A stretch of DNA of 51,851 nt from Bacteroidaceae bacterium (GCA_017622815.1 JAGAQH010000017.1:1-51851); one strand, 5' to 3'. Positions 7,935-14,673 are shown, counted from the first letter of the stretch. Notes: generated by a model from the sequence alone, not told the origin. Program-made: numbers and translations.

Positions 7935-8279
7935 ATGCCGAAGAGGAATATCATACAGGTGCAGTTGCCGGCTGAACAGCCGGACTGCTGTGCGATGTGC
8001 CCGCTGCTGGGTCTGGTGCCGAAGTATGTTGCGAGACCCAAGAACTCGAAGGAGACGCACGTGTGCCTGGGCACGATGGAGGCGCTGACGCAGAGGGGGA
8101 CGCGAATACGGGCAAGCCAGAGGGACAGCCACCACCCGCTGAAGCGGCCGTGTGACCACCGGTGGCCCATGTGGATGACTCTGCCACAGAGGAAGCTGGG
8201 GCTGAGCATAGAGACGTACAGAGAGTGTAGGGTGCCGTATGAAGCGACACTGCAGTTGACGATAAAGTTTCACAGGTGA
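7935..8279 (+). CDS. Conserved cysteine-rich phage protein, unknown function
   Basis: The 114-residue protein has a CCAMCPLLG motif (about residues 18-26), a further Cys in HVCLGT (about 44) and another in RPCDHRW (about 72). This spacing could form a zinc site or an iron-sulfur site. Proteins with the CPLLG and VCLGT motifs recur in Bacteroides phage genomes as far as I recall, without known function. The start is preceded by a purine-rich leader. No signal peptide or membrane segment is present. Confidence 0.55.
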   Translation: MPKRNIIQVQLPAEQPDCCAMCPLLGLVPKYVARPKNSKETHVCLGTMEALTQRGTRIRASQRDSHHPLKRPCDHRWPMWMTLPQRKLGLSIETYRECRVPYEATLQLTIKFHR

Positions 8280-8345
8280 ACGGTGAGAGGTGAGCGGTGA
8301 GAGGATGAGCGAAAATGAGTGTTTAACTTGATAATTGAGAACGCT

Positions 8346-8558
8346 ATGAGAATAGAGGCTGGGAAATACTACGTGGACGGTGAGGGATTCTACCACTGCC
8401 TGGGTGAATATCCAGACAGGATCCATTTGAGAATGGAGATGGCGACGATCTCCAAGCCGATTGGTCTGTATATTGCATTGGCGTGCTGTTGCGAGACGGT
8501 TGCGAGAGGAGAATGGTGGAGTGCAGCGAGGAGCAGTACAAGAAGGCGCGAGATCTGA
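8346..8558 (+). CDS. Small hypothetical protein, possibly the front part of a split gene
   Basis: The 70-residue frame begins well (MRIEAGKYYVDGEGFYHCLGE), like the N-terminus of small phage proteins. Its last 20 residues (Arg/Ser-rich) read through DNA that also encodes the next gene in another frame. It overlaps the next ORF by 46 bases in the -1 frame. Either two genes overlap or one ancestral gene was broken by a frameshift near 8510. Confidence 0.4.
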   Translation: MRIEAGKYYVDGEGFYHCLGEYPDRIHLRMEMATISKPIGLYIALACCCETVARGEWWSAARSSTRRREI

Positions 8559-8716
8559 TTCTGGAGGCGAAGAACCAGCTTGACGAGTACAATAGCGAGG
8601 TGTTCCACCCATTGTGGGAGGCCCGGAAGAAGGAAGAGGAGAGATGGCTGAGCAGGGCTGAAGTAGCGGAGACTTGGAAGAAGGTAGCGGAGGCTTGGAA
8701 GAAGGAAAGGGAATAG
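8513..8716 (+). CDS. Small helical hypothetical protein
   Basis: The 67-residue protein starts with MVECSEEQYKKARDLI and continues as a charged amphipathic helix with repeated AEVAETWKKVAEAWKK units. A good GAGAGGAG ribosome-binding site precedes the ATG, unusual for this genome. The opening resembles an internal segment of small Bacteroides phage proteins, so this may be the back half of a gene whose front half is at 8346. It may instead be a coiled-coil protein of its own. Confidence 0.45.
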   Translation: MVECSEEQYKKARDLILEAKNQLDEYNSEVFHPLWEARKKEEERWLSRAEVAETWKKVAEAWKKERE

Positions 8717-8719
8717 AGG

Positions 8720-9094
8720 ATGAAGAAGCAGACGACGGAACAGTACGAGAGGCAGATTAAGAAGCTGATTGAGGCGAGGACTGGCGAGAAGGCGGAGGCG
8801 TGGATGACTCTGCCGATTAGGACGGCAGCGATGTGCCTGGTGACTCTGGACAAGATGCAGGAGGAGCTGGAGAAGGCTCCGCTGACGGTGCTGGAGACGG
8901 GGAGCCAGGGACAACAGAAGACGGTGGTGAATCCGCTGATTGCCGCGAACAAGGATATGCACAGGACGATGATAATGCACTATGAGAGCCTGGGGCTGAC
9001 ATATAAGAACGACCCGACGAGGATAAACACGTCGGCGAAGAAGGAGAGCGAGGACGAAGGAGCGACAGGGTTCATGAACAGGATGAATGGATAA
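8720..9094 (+). CDS. Probable small terminase subunit (P27-like)
   Basis: The 124-residue helical protein has a C-terminal stretch NPLIAANKDMHRTMIMHYESLGLTYKNDP in two parts, of the type seen in P27-like small terminases. In these a hydrophobic-aromatic helix precedes a tail rich in Asp, Pro and Asn. Its position, between the HNH nuclease and large terminase, agrees with this. The small subunit recognises the packaging site and loads the large subunit. The tail from about residue 100 is low-complexity and acidic. No clear HTH is visible, so the call is moderate. Confidence 0.6.
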   Translation: MKKQTTEQYERQIKKLIEARTGEKAEAWMTLPIRTAAMCLVTLDKMQEELEKAPLTVLETGSQGQQKTVVNPLIAANKDMHRTMIMHYESLGLTYKNDPTRINTSAKKESEDEGATGFMNRMNG

Positions 9095-9133
9095 AAACAG
9101 GAAAGGAAGAAAAATGAGAAAAACCACAACTGG

Positions 9134-9577
9134 GTGAATGAGCTGACGAGGCAGCCGTTCCTGTTCTGGAAGATGGAAGGAGGGAAGATATACACACACT
9201 GCGGGATTGACAGCAATGGGCGGTTCTGTCTGGGGCATGAAGACTGGGCTAACCCGAAGGGATGCAGACTGGCGGACGAATTGGAGAAGAAGCGCCTGGA
9301 GAAGGAGATGAAGGAGAGAGGGCTGTTGTTCTTGTCAAGATTTGGCTACGTGGACATCATCCATAAGGATGCGATATGCTACACAGCGCTGGAACACTAT
9401 GGGGTGTACCACCAGATGGCGAAGTGCATGGAGGAGTGCGGAGAGCTGATACAGGCGCTGGCGAGGAAACTGGGAGGAGAGGAGACCATCGAGAACGTGG
9501 TGGAAGAGTTGGCTGATGTGGAGATAATGCTGATGCAGATGAGAATAGTGTTCGGGCGCCAAAATGCGCAAGGATGA
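9134..9577 (+). CDS. MazG-like NTP pyrophosphohydrolase, possibly frameshifted at its end
   Basis: The 147-residue protein has a C-terminal MazG-like region: KCMEECGELIQAL (about residues 95-107) and VVEELADVEIMLMQM (about 123-137), which supply the acidic metal-binding residues of the all-alpha NTP pyrophosphatases. The N-terminal 60 residues form a separate domain with no clear match. The ORF ends abruptly after VFGRQNAQG. In the -1 frame, MMVQKLARLKMRM (from 9574) reads like the usual family C-terminus. The start at 9134 lacks a good ribosome site. Confidence 0.6.
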   Translation: MNELTRQPFLFWKMEGGKIYTHCGIDSNGRFCLGHEDWANPKGCRLADELEKKRLEKEMKERGLLFLSRFGYVDIIHKDAICYTALEHYGVYHQMAKCMEECGELIQALARKLGGEETIENVVEELADVEIMLMQMRIVFGRQNAQG

Positions 9578-9651
9578 TGGTGCAGAAGCTGGCGAGGCTG
9601 AAGATGAGGATGGAGGAGGAGGAGGAAGACCCACCCCGGCCCTCCCTGTGA
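9574..9651 (+). pseudogene. Displaced C-terminal tail of the MazG-like gene
   Basis: The frame from the ATG at 9574 overlaps the MazG-like stop as ATGA and encodes MMVQKLARLKMRM and a Glu run. It runs into a GC-rich palindromic repeat and stops there. It looks like the normal C-terminus of MazG-like proteins after a frameshift near the AAAA at 9561-9564. It may instead be a tiny coupled ORF. Confidence 0.35.
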
Positions 9652-9664
9652 GGGAGGGAGAGAG
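9628..9664. repeat. GC-rich palindromic repeat, copy 1
   Basis: The unit is GACCCACCCCGGCCCTCCC, a TGTGA loop, then GGGAGGG and AGA. It is a stem-loop with 7-bp arms (CCCTCCC/GGGAGGG). Related copies lie at 11994, 12268, 12893 and in the large palindrome at 12966-13077. Confidence 0.7.
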
Positions 9665-9689
9665 GAGAAGGAGAGGAAGAAGGAGCTAT

Positions 9690-9745
9690 AGGAAACGGAA
9701 AGCTGAAAACGGAAAACGGAAAGCTGAAACTTGAAACTTGAAAAT
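9690..9745. repeat. ACGGAAA-type array before the large terminase gene
   Basis: Several units of the form ACGGAAA and GCTGAAA or ACTTGAA precede the terminase start codon, with an average period of about 8. They lie directly in the leader of the gene. Confidence 0.6.
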
Positions 9746-11677
9746 ATGACACCGAAGGAATTGAAGGAGAAGATGGTGGGGAGGCTGAGGGAGATGCTGG
9801 ACCCCGGCCAGTACTGTGGAGGAGAGGATGGGAGAGGAAGCAAGAGGAGAAGGAGTGGAAGGAGCAATAGAGGGTTGGGCGGCGAGGCTCTGAAGGCTTA
9901 TCTGAGGATACTGGCGGATGAGAGGCTGGTGGAGTATATCTGGGATGTGGCGGAGAACTGCGAGGGGGAGAAGGATGTGCATAATGTAGACGAGGTGGCG
10001 GCTTGCTGCAGGTTCCTGAGGATGTGCCAGGTGTACCGGTTTGATACGGGGCATGTGAGGAGGTATATAAGGATGGCGGAGAGCCTGGCGCTGGACTCTC
10101 TGGCCGGAAAACGGTGCTACAGGCTGACGCCCTCGCAGGTGTTTGTGATCTGCGGGATGCACGGGTTCATCGACGAGAAGGAGGTGGAGCTGTACGGCAA
10201 GAAGCAGACGGAGGACAGGAAGGTGGTGCAGGAGAGCATTCTGTTCATTCCCCGGAAGTGGAGCAAGACACAGATAGATGCGTGGGAGGCGGTGGACGAT
10301 TTTCTGTTCGGCGAGAATGATGCGGAGGTGCACATAGTGTCCAACGCGCTGGACCAGTCGCAGATAGCGTTCAGGCAGATCAGGAGCCTGTTAGAGCAGG
10401 TGGACCCGAAGGGCAGGGAGATACGAATGACGGCCAAGGAGATAAGCTGGAGGAAGGGCAGGAAGGCGTACATCTACTGCCATACTGCAGGAGGCAAGAC
10501 GAAGGATGGCGCCAAGGCGTCGAAGGTGATAGCGGACGAGTACGGCAGCGCCGCCTATGTGAAGGACCATTGTGACATGAGCGACGCGCTGAAGGTGTAC
10601 GAGAGTTCCATGGGACCGAGGAAGAACCGCATGAGCGTGATCACGACGACAGCCGGAAAGGTGGTGGAAGGGCCGTTCGAGTTGAAGCTGAGGGAGGCGC
10701 AGAGGGTGCTGTACGGCGAACTGGAGTGCGCCTGGAACGAGAAGCGCGAGAGCGACATGCAGTTTCTCTTCGCGCTGCATCCTGACGAATGGGAATATAC
10801 CGATGAATGCTTTGGACAGGAGAGGATATGGCGGAAGGTGAACCCGCACTTAGGCATAACGATACAGAGCACATTCTATGACGAGGAATGGAAGAAGACG
10901 CGGGGAGATGCCGAGCATTACAAGGAGACGGTGACGAAGCTGTTCAACAAGTTTGTGAGCGCGAGCAGCAGGCCGTGGATACAGGCGGAGAAGATGCGGA
11001 AACTGCAGGGTGATGTGACGGTGAGAGGGTTGGATGCGAGGGAGTGGGTGTGCTTCTGCGCTTGTGACTTCTCGAAGGGCGATGACTTGTGCTCGATGGC
11101 ATACCTGTGCTATAACATGAAGACGGAGCAGTACCTGATGGACTGCATGGCGTGGATAGCGGAGGAGCAGTTGCGCAACAACCCTAACGCGGTGCTCTAC
11201 CAGGAGTGGGTGAAGCAGGGATGGCTGAGGGTGTGCCCGGGGAGTGTGATAGACGAGACGATGGTGCTGGAGGAGCTTGACGAGGTGACCAATCATGTGC
11301 GGATACTGAGCATAGCGTATGACCCTTACGACAGCACGAGGTTTGTGAACCTTTTCCAGGCGTGGATCGTGAACCGCATGCGCGGGAAGGTGTCGGGAAA
11401 GAAGCTGGAGGAGTTCCTGAAGAAGACGCTGGTGCCGGTGAGCCAGACGTGGGCGTCGTTCAATGCGTCGTGCCAGGTGATGTACGACATAGTGAACTGG
11501 CCGGAGCAGAAGGTGTGGGTGAGCCCGAATCCGATAATCCCGTGGTGCTTCGGCAACTGTGTGCTGGAGGAGGACAGGATGGGTAACGTGAAGCCCGTGA
11601 AGAGGACGGCGAATGCGAAGGTGGACGTGGCGATATGTTTGCTGATGGGAGTGATAGTGATGGAGAGGTGGAAGTAA
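9746..11677 (+). CDS. Phage terminase large subunit
   Basis: This 643-residue HK97-type terminase is the DNA-packaging motor. The ATPase part (about 140-310) has FIPRKWSKTQ at the Walker A position, with Ser where Gly of GKT/S is usual, and a Walker B strand KVIADEYG (about 260). The C-terminal nuclease domain shows the expected acidic residues: CACDFSKGDD (about 433), AYDPYDSTRF (about 522) and KVDVAICLL (about 628). The start at 9746 (ATG) is preferred over a TTG five codons upstream. The odd Walker A may signal decay or a tolerated variant. No portal gene follows, which is unusual. Confidence 0.85.
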   Translation: MTPKELKEKMVGRLREMLDPGQYCGGEDGRGSKRRRSGRSNRGLGGEALKAYLRILADERLVEYIWDVAENCEGEKDVHNVDEVAACCRFLRMCQVYRFDTGHVRRYIRMAESLALDSLAGKRCYRLTPSQVFVICGMHGFIDEKEVELYGKKQTEDRKVVQESILFIPRKWSKTQIDAWEAVDDFLFGENDAEVHIVSNALDQSQIAFRQIRSLLEQVDPKGREIRMTAKEISWRKGRKAYIYCHTAGGKTKDGAKASKVIADEYGSAAYVKDHCDMSDALKVYESSMGPRKNRMSVITTTAGKVVEGPFELKLREAQRVLYGELECAWNEKRESDMQFLFALHPDEWEYTDECFGQERIWRKVNPHLGITIQSTFYDEEWKKTRGDAEHYKETVTKLFNKFVSASSRPWIQAEKMRKLQGDVTVRGLDAREWVCFCACDFSKGDDLCSMAYLCYNMKTEQYLMDCMAWIAEEQLRNNPNAVLYQEWVKQGWLRVCPGSVIDETMVLEELDEVTNHVRILSIAYDPYDSTRFVNLFQAWIVNRMRGKVSGKKLEEFLKKTLVPVSQTWASFNASCQVMYDIVNWPEQKVWVSPNPIIPWCFGNCVLEEDRMGNVKPVKRTANAKVDVAICLLMGVIVMERWK

Positions 11678-11689
11678 GGGGAAGAGGGA

Positions 11690-11760
11690 GAGAGAGGACG
11701 CAAGAGGAAGCAAGAGGACGCAAGAGGAAATGAAGAGGATTAAAGAGGATAAAAGAGGAT
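11690..11760. repeat. AGAGGA polypurine array
   Basis: An almost pure purine stretch built from AAGAGGA units at 10-12-base spacing lies between the terminase stop and the ATG at 11761. Similar arrays are at 12035-12120, 12300-12378, 12935-12965 and 13318-13385. Confidence 0.7.
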
Positions 11761-11994
11761 ATGGGAAGGCCGAAAGGATCTAAGAACGGGAGGTGGAAGG
11801 AGAGAAAGGAGAGGCAGTTGGCGGAGATGAGGAAGACGCCGATAGATGCGCTGATAACACCACTGGAACCGGAGGAGGGGCTGGTGTGCATGGGAGACGG
11901 GTGCTTCTGCCACAGGATTAAGCATGAGAACAGCGGGGCAGAGAACCGGTGCGCGTACAGGAAGAAGGGAGGGAAGTGCGATGCGCTGTTTTAG
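11761..11994 (+). CDS. Small Cys-containing phage protein
   Basis: The 77-residue protein begins MGRPKGSKNGRW, an AT-hook-like basic start, and has a cysteine set CMGDGCFCHR and RCAYR and KCDAL in its second half, which could bind zinc. The family is not recognised. It sits between large terminase and the downstream membrane protein, flanked on both sides by polypurine and palindromic repeats. A DNA-binding role is possible from composition only. Confidence 0.5.
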   Translation: MGRPKGSKNGRWKERKERQLAEMRKTPIDALITPLEPEEGLVCMGDGCFCHRIKHENSGAENRCAYRKKGGKCDALF

Positions 11995-12035
11995 ACCCCT
12001 CCCCGACCCTCCCCTGTGAGGGGAGGGAGAGAGGA
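11994..12035. repeat. GC-rich palindromic repeat, copy 2
   Basis: The unit begins on the last base of the stop codon of the preceding gene: GACCCCTCCCCGACCCTCCCC, loop TGTGAG, GGGGAGGG, then AGAGAGGA leading into a purine array. The 8-bp stem could work as a terminator-like hairpin, but no T run follows. Confidence 0.7.
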
Positions 12036-12120
12036 CGGGAGAGGGAACAAGAGGATACAAGAGGATGCAAGAGGATACAAGAGGATGCAAGAGGAAGCAA
12101 GAGGACGGGAGAGGAAAAGA
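12035..12120. repeat. AGAGGA polypurine array
   Basis: The stretch is a series of AAGAGGA units with short varying tails, with only a few C or T. Apart from the 33-residue ORF at 12160 I see no gene between 11995 and 12377. Confidence 0.6.
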
Positions 12121-12159
12121 CAGAAAGGGGAAAAAACGTAAAAAAAAGGAGGAAAAAAA

Positions 12160-12261
12160 ATGGAATTCTATAACGAATACGAGCCACATGGCGAGGTGGA
12201 AGAGTGCACCTGGCAGGTGTGGGGGCAGAAGGAAGAAGAGAGAGAGAAGAGTTATAAGTGA
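12160..12261 (+). CDS. 33-residue ORF with strong ribosome-binding site
   Basis: The short ORF starts MEFYNEYEPHGEVEECTW, is acidic, and is preceded by AGGAGG eight bases before the ATG. Its codon use looks like that of real genes, unlike the repeats on both sides. It could be a small phage protein, but length alone cannot prove it. Confidence 0.4.
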   Translation: MEFYNEYEPHGEVEECTWQVWGQKEEEREKSYK

Positions 12262-12267
12262 GAAGAA

Positions 12268-12308
12268 GGACCCACCCCAGCCCTCCCTGTGAGGGAGGGA
12301 GAAGAGGA
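12268..12308. repeat. GC-rich palindromic repeat, copy 3
   Basis: GGACCCACCCCAG is followed by CCCTCCC, loop TGTGA, GGGAGGG and AGAAGAGGA. It begins 6 bases after the stop of the 33-residue ORF and leads into another polypurine array (12300-12378). Confidence 0.7.
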
Positions 12309-12377
12309 TGGAAGAGGATGGGAGAGGACGCAAGAGGACAAAAGAGGATATAAGAGGATATGAGAGGATGTGAGAGG

Positions 12378-12890
12378 ATGGCGGGTGCCATGGTGGTGGC
12401 TGGGCTGATGCTGGCAAGCTGTGGCAGCGCAAGGAAGATGAGCAGTGATGTGGCTGCGAGGGACAGCATGCACAGGGAGAGGCGTGAGGTGGTGGCCGAC
12501 AGTCTCTGCCAGAAGGCCATGAGAGACCGGGTGCTGGAAAGTGCTGCGGAGGTGAAGATAGTGATAGAGGAGGAGTTCTGGGGGGAGCCGTACCCGGGGA
12601 ACCCCAGGCGGGACTCCCTAACGGGAGCCCAGGAGGAAAGGCGGCCGTCTCCAGCGGGGCGGCGACGCACGACGATAACGGCGAGGAAGGATGTGAAGGA
12701 GATAGAGAAGGAGATGGAGGAGACGATGACGGAGACGAAGACGATGACCGAGGAACTGGAAGACAGTGTGGCGGAGGAGGAGGAACACAGGAAGGAGGAG
12801 AAGAAGACGGAGACGGGGAGGTGGTCGGTGGCGCAGATAGTGTGGATGGGGCTGTGTGGCCTGGTGCTGTGGAGAGTTTGGAGGAGGTAG
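12378..12890 (+). CDS. Putative unimolecular spanin: lipoprotein with C-terminal membrane anchor
   Basis: The 170-residue protein has a lipoprotein signal (MAGAMVVAGLMLASC, Cys15). A long, highly charged, Glu-rich helical middle follows (about 30-140), then one C-terminal membrane segment (about 148-167, VAQIVWMGLCGLVLW) and a basic end. An outer-membrane lipid anchor plus an inner-membrane segment joined by a periplasmic stalk is the layout of u-spanins, which fuse the two membranes at the end of phage lysis. No endolysin or holin is found nearby. The ATG at 12360, six codons upstream, is also possible. The role is inferred from topology. Confidence 0.5.
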   Translation: MAGAMVVAGLMLASCGSARKMSSDVAARDSMHRERREVVADSLCQKAMRDRVLESAAEVKIVIEEEFWGEPYPGNPRRDSLTGAQEERRPSPAGRRRTTITARKDVKEIEKEMEETMTETKTMTEELEDSVAEEEEHRKEEKKTETGRWSVAQIVWMGLCGLVLWRVWRR

Positions 12891-12892
12891 GA

Positions 12893-12935
12893 GGACCCCT
12901 CCCCGACCCTCCCCTGTGAGGGGAGGGAGAGAGGA
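12893..12935. repeat. GC-rich palindromic repeat, copy 4
   Basis: Almost identical to copy 2 (GACCCCTCCCCGACCCTCCCC, loop TGTGAG, GGGGAGGG). It starts two bases after the stop codon of the spanin-like gene. Confidence 0.7.
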
Positions 12936-12965
12936 CTGAAGAGGAAGCAAGAGGACGGGAGAAGA

Positions 12966-13077
12966 GGACCCCTCCCCATACCCTCCCGCAAGGGGAGGGA
13001 GTGGTTACAACCGACTTGTGCCCCATCAGCAGGACATTATACTCCCTCCCCTTGCGGGAGGGTATGGGGAGGGGTCC
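12966..13077. repeat. Perfect 37-bp inverted repeat with 38-base centre
   Basis: Positions 12966-13002 and 13041-13077 are exact reverse complements over 37 bases. Each arm contains the CCCTCCC/GGGAGGG hairpin of the dispersed repeat family, and the arms begin GGACCCC. The centre (13003-13040) has no ORF. The structure resembles a paired REP unit or a miniature inverted-repeat element. Confidence 0.85.
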
Positions 13078-13261
13078 GAAAAAAGGAGGGGTTAACCGGG
13101 AGCAGGATATCGGGTGAGAAGTGGAAGTTGGATGTTTGTTATTGTTTATAGATTGGTTGCTTGTTTTCCGGGTGGTCCGGGAGGATAGCCCGGTTTTTGA
13201 AGGAAAAAGGCGCCCGAGGGGCGATGATATACTTTTTCGTGTGATTTTTAGGTTAAATGTG
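13078..13261. other. Non-coding DNA between palindrome and terminator
   Basis: No gene is supported in the 12891-13413 stretch as a whole. It holds repeats, the large palindrome, two terminators and another purine array (13318-13385). Confidence 0.5.
13177..13198 (+). terminator. Small rho-independent terminator
   Basis: CCGGG and CCCGG form a 5-bp stem with a 7-base loop, followed by five T. It is placed to stop rightward phage transcription. Confidence 0.55.
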
Positions 13262-13295
13262 GCCCCCACTATCCGCGAGGACAGTGGGGGCTTTT
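13262..13295 (+). terminator. Rho-independent terminator of the rightward operon
   Basis: GCCCCCACT (13262-13270) pairs with AGTGGGGGC (13283-13291) around a 12-base loop and is followed by TTTT. It ends rightward transcription before the leftward block. Confidence 0.75.
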
Positions 13296-13317
13296 GTGAG
13301 GGGAGGGGAGAAGGGAG

Positions 13318-13385
13318 TAGAGGACGGGAGAGGACTGAAGAGGACGGGAGAGGACTGAAGAGGACGGGAGAGGATGGGGAGGGCG
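13318..13385. repeat. AGAGGA purine array with a 20-base period
   Basis: Repeats of GAGGACGGGAGAGGACTGAA occur more than twice in tandem, then decay. It is the most regular of the purine arrays. Confidence 0.65.
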
Positions 13386-13413
13386 AGGAAGGGGGGAATA
13401 CCAGTATATTGTT

Positions 13414-13929
13414 TTATAGGTCTTCCGCCCACGACTTCAGGTGCCCAGCCCACTCGATGAAGGTGGTATAGGGCTGTTTTCTGCGAGCCACAAGCATGCG
13501 GCAGAGTTCTGTCAATTCTTTCTTCTTCATATCCGACACAATGCGAAAGAGAGCCTCGCCTCCGTCCTCTATGCCAAGCGATGCGCAGATGCCCTCGTCC
13601 TCCAGGAGTTCCAGCAACTCCACTACCAGCGTGTCGGGATGGACGTGCTGGATGCTTGTCAGGACTGCCCAGTCGGCAAGGCAGAAATAGCTGACTATAC
13701 GCTTCGCCATTTCCCTGTCGCAGAAGCATAGGGAATAGACGTTCTGAGCGCACCAGTCGCCTATCTCACGCATAGCCCTTGCGATGGCGGTTGCATCGGT
13801 CAGGCCGGCAGGGCAGTGGGTTTCCTGTCGGTCGTTGAAGCATCCTTCTTTGAAGTCCAGGTAGATGCCTGTATCCATGTGGGCAACCCTCCATTGGAGG
13901 TTGTCCAGCCTCGTTATTTCTATATTCAT
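13414..13929 (-). CDS. Unknown protein coupled to an HTH regulator
   Basis: The 171-residue soluble protein starts MNIEITRLDNLQWRVAHMD and has several cysteines and a helical C-terminal half. It has no signal peptide and I recognise no family. Its ATG overlaps the stop of the upstream HTH gene by 4 bases, so both are made from one message. A small DNA-binding protein followed by a coupled partner is a layout shared with toxin-antitoxin pairs and with simple regulator-effector pairs. No toxin motif is visible, so neither is claimed. Confidence 0.55.
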   Translation of the reverse strand: MNIEITRLDNLQWRVAHMDTGIYLDFKEGCFNDRQETHCPAGLTDATAIARAMREIGDWCAQNVYSLCFCDREMAKRIVSYFCLADWAVLTSIQHVHPDTLVVELLELLEDEGICASLGIEDGGEALFRIVSDMKKKELTELCRMLVARRKQPYTTFIEWAGHLKSWAEDL

Positions 13930-14123
13930 TTCTTTTTCTGTTTGGTCAGTACTACGGTCTTGCCGACCGCGTTGGCGATCTTCTCAATGGTCTCCAGTTT
14001 CGGGGGGATTTCCCCCTTCCAGATGCGTGACAGGGTGGACTTGGTCACTCCAGTCAACTCCGCCTGCTCCATCAGGGTGAGGTGGAGCAGGTCTTGGCGG
14101 AGTTGGGTGATGATGTTGTGCAT
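13926..14123 (-). CDS. Small XRE-type HTH regulator
   Basis: The 65-residue protein is almost entirely one helix-turn-helix domain: LTLMEQAELTGVTKSTLSRI (about residues 15-34) with the typical Q-A-x-L-x-G-V-x-x-S-T-L-S-R-I pattern, and then PPKLETIEKIANAVG. The start at 14123 avoids a long overlap with the next gene upstream; a start at 14171 is possible. It is the size of antitoxins and of small phage regulators such as Cro or excisionase-controlling proteins. It is coupled to the downstream unknown gene. Confidence 0.7.
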   Translation of the reverse strand: MHNIITQLRQDLLHLTLMEQAELTGVTKSTLSRIWKGEIPPKLETIEKIANAVGKTVVLTKQKKK

Positions 14124-14142
14124 GTTATCGTTTCGTGACACA

Positions 14143-14544
14143 TTAGATAATTGTAACATTAGCTTCTGCAACCTCTATAAGTTGACCGGGTTTCCAGCTT
14201 GCCTGCTCAGAGCGACGACGTGAGCAAACATATTCGCAAGTCATATCACCGTTGATGCGGAAATGATACGAAACCAACTCAGGGTGGTTTATCGCCTTAG
14301 TATCTCCAGGTACTATCAGCTTCACAATATCAACTGGCAGGGCCTTAGATTCATACCAGAAGGACTTGCCTGTGGTACTCTCTGCATATGTCAGCTCCAT
14401 CTCTATTCCATTAGCAACAACCCTCATGGCGTTGGGGTTTTCTGCCTTCACGGCTTGTGCAACCTCCCTGCGGATTTCGAAGCTGGTTCCGATGATACCC
14501 TTGTTACCGTGACCTCTCTGCAATGTGTTAATCTGTGTTTTCAT
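14143..14544 (-). CDS. Conserved hypothetical protein beside the integrase
   Basis: The 133-residue protein starts MKTQINTLQRG and appears mostly beta-stranded, with a basic CSRRRSEQASW segment near residue 110. Proteins of this kind recur near integrases and in accessory regions of Bacteroidales genomes in my recollection, without known function. Its leader (14545-14600) is AT-rich and carries TTTG boxes, so it probably starts the leftward transcript that includes the HTH gene. Confidence 0.55.
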   Translation of the reverse strand: MKTQINTLQRGHGNKGIIGTSFEIRREVAQAVKAENPNAMRVVANGIEMELTYAESTTGKSFWYESKALPVDIVKLIVPGDTKAINHPELVSYHFRINGDMTCEYVCSRRRSEQASWKPGQLIEVAEANVTII

Positions 14545-14673
14545 AATTCTGTTGTTTTTGGGTTAATTGTTCTTTGTTTTATTTTTCTGATGCAAAGATA
14601 CGACAATTTTCCCAAATATGCAACAAAAAGAAGGATTATTTTTGCATAAATGGGAAATATTTTCTAAACCCAC

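Noticed and set aside
11740-13269. A 509-codon minus-strand frame over the repeat-rich part of the element
   Set aside because: It consists mostly of Pro, Ser and Leu read from the purine repeats and palindromes on the other strand; it shows no domain and crosses two plus-strand genes.
13318-13385. CRISPR-like array
   Set aside because: Units are short, without unique spacers, and made of purines only. No cas genes are present.
9628-13385. Diversity-generating retroelement or template and variable repeats
   Set aside because: Repeats were checked for this, but there is no reverse transcriptase, and the differences between copies are not biased to adenine positions.
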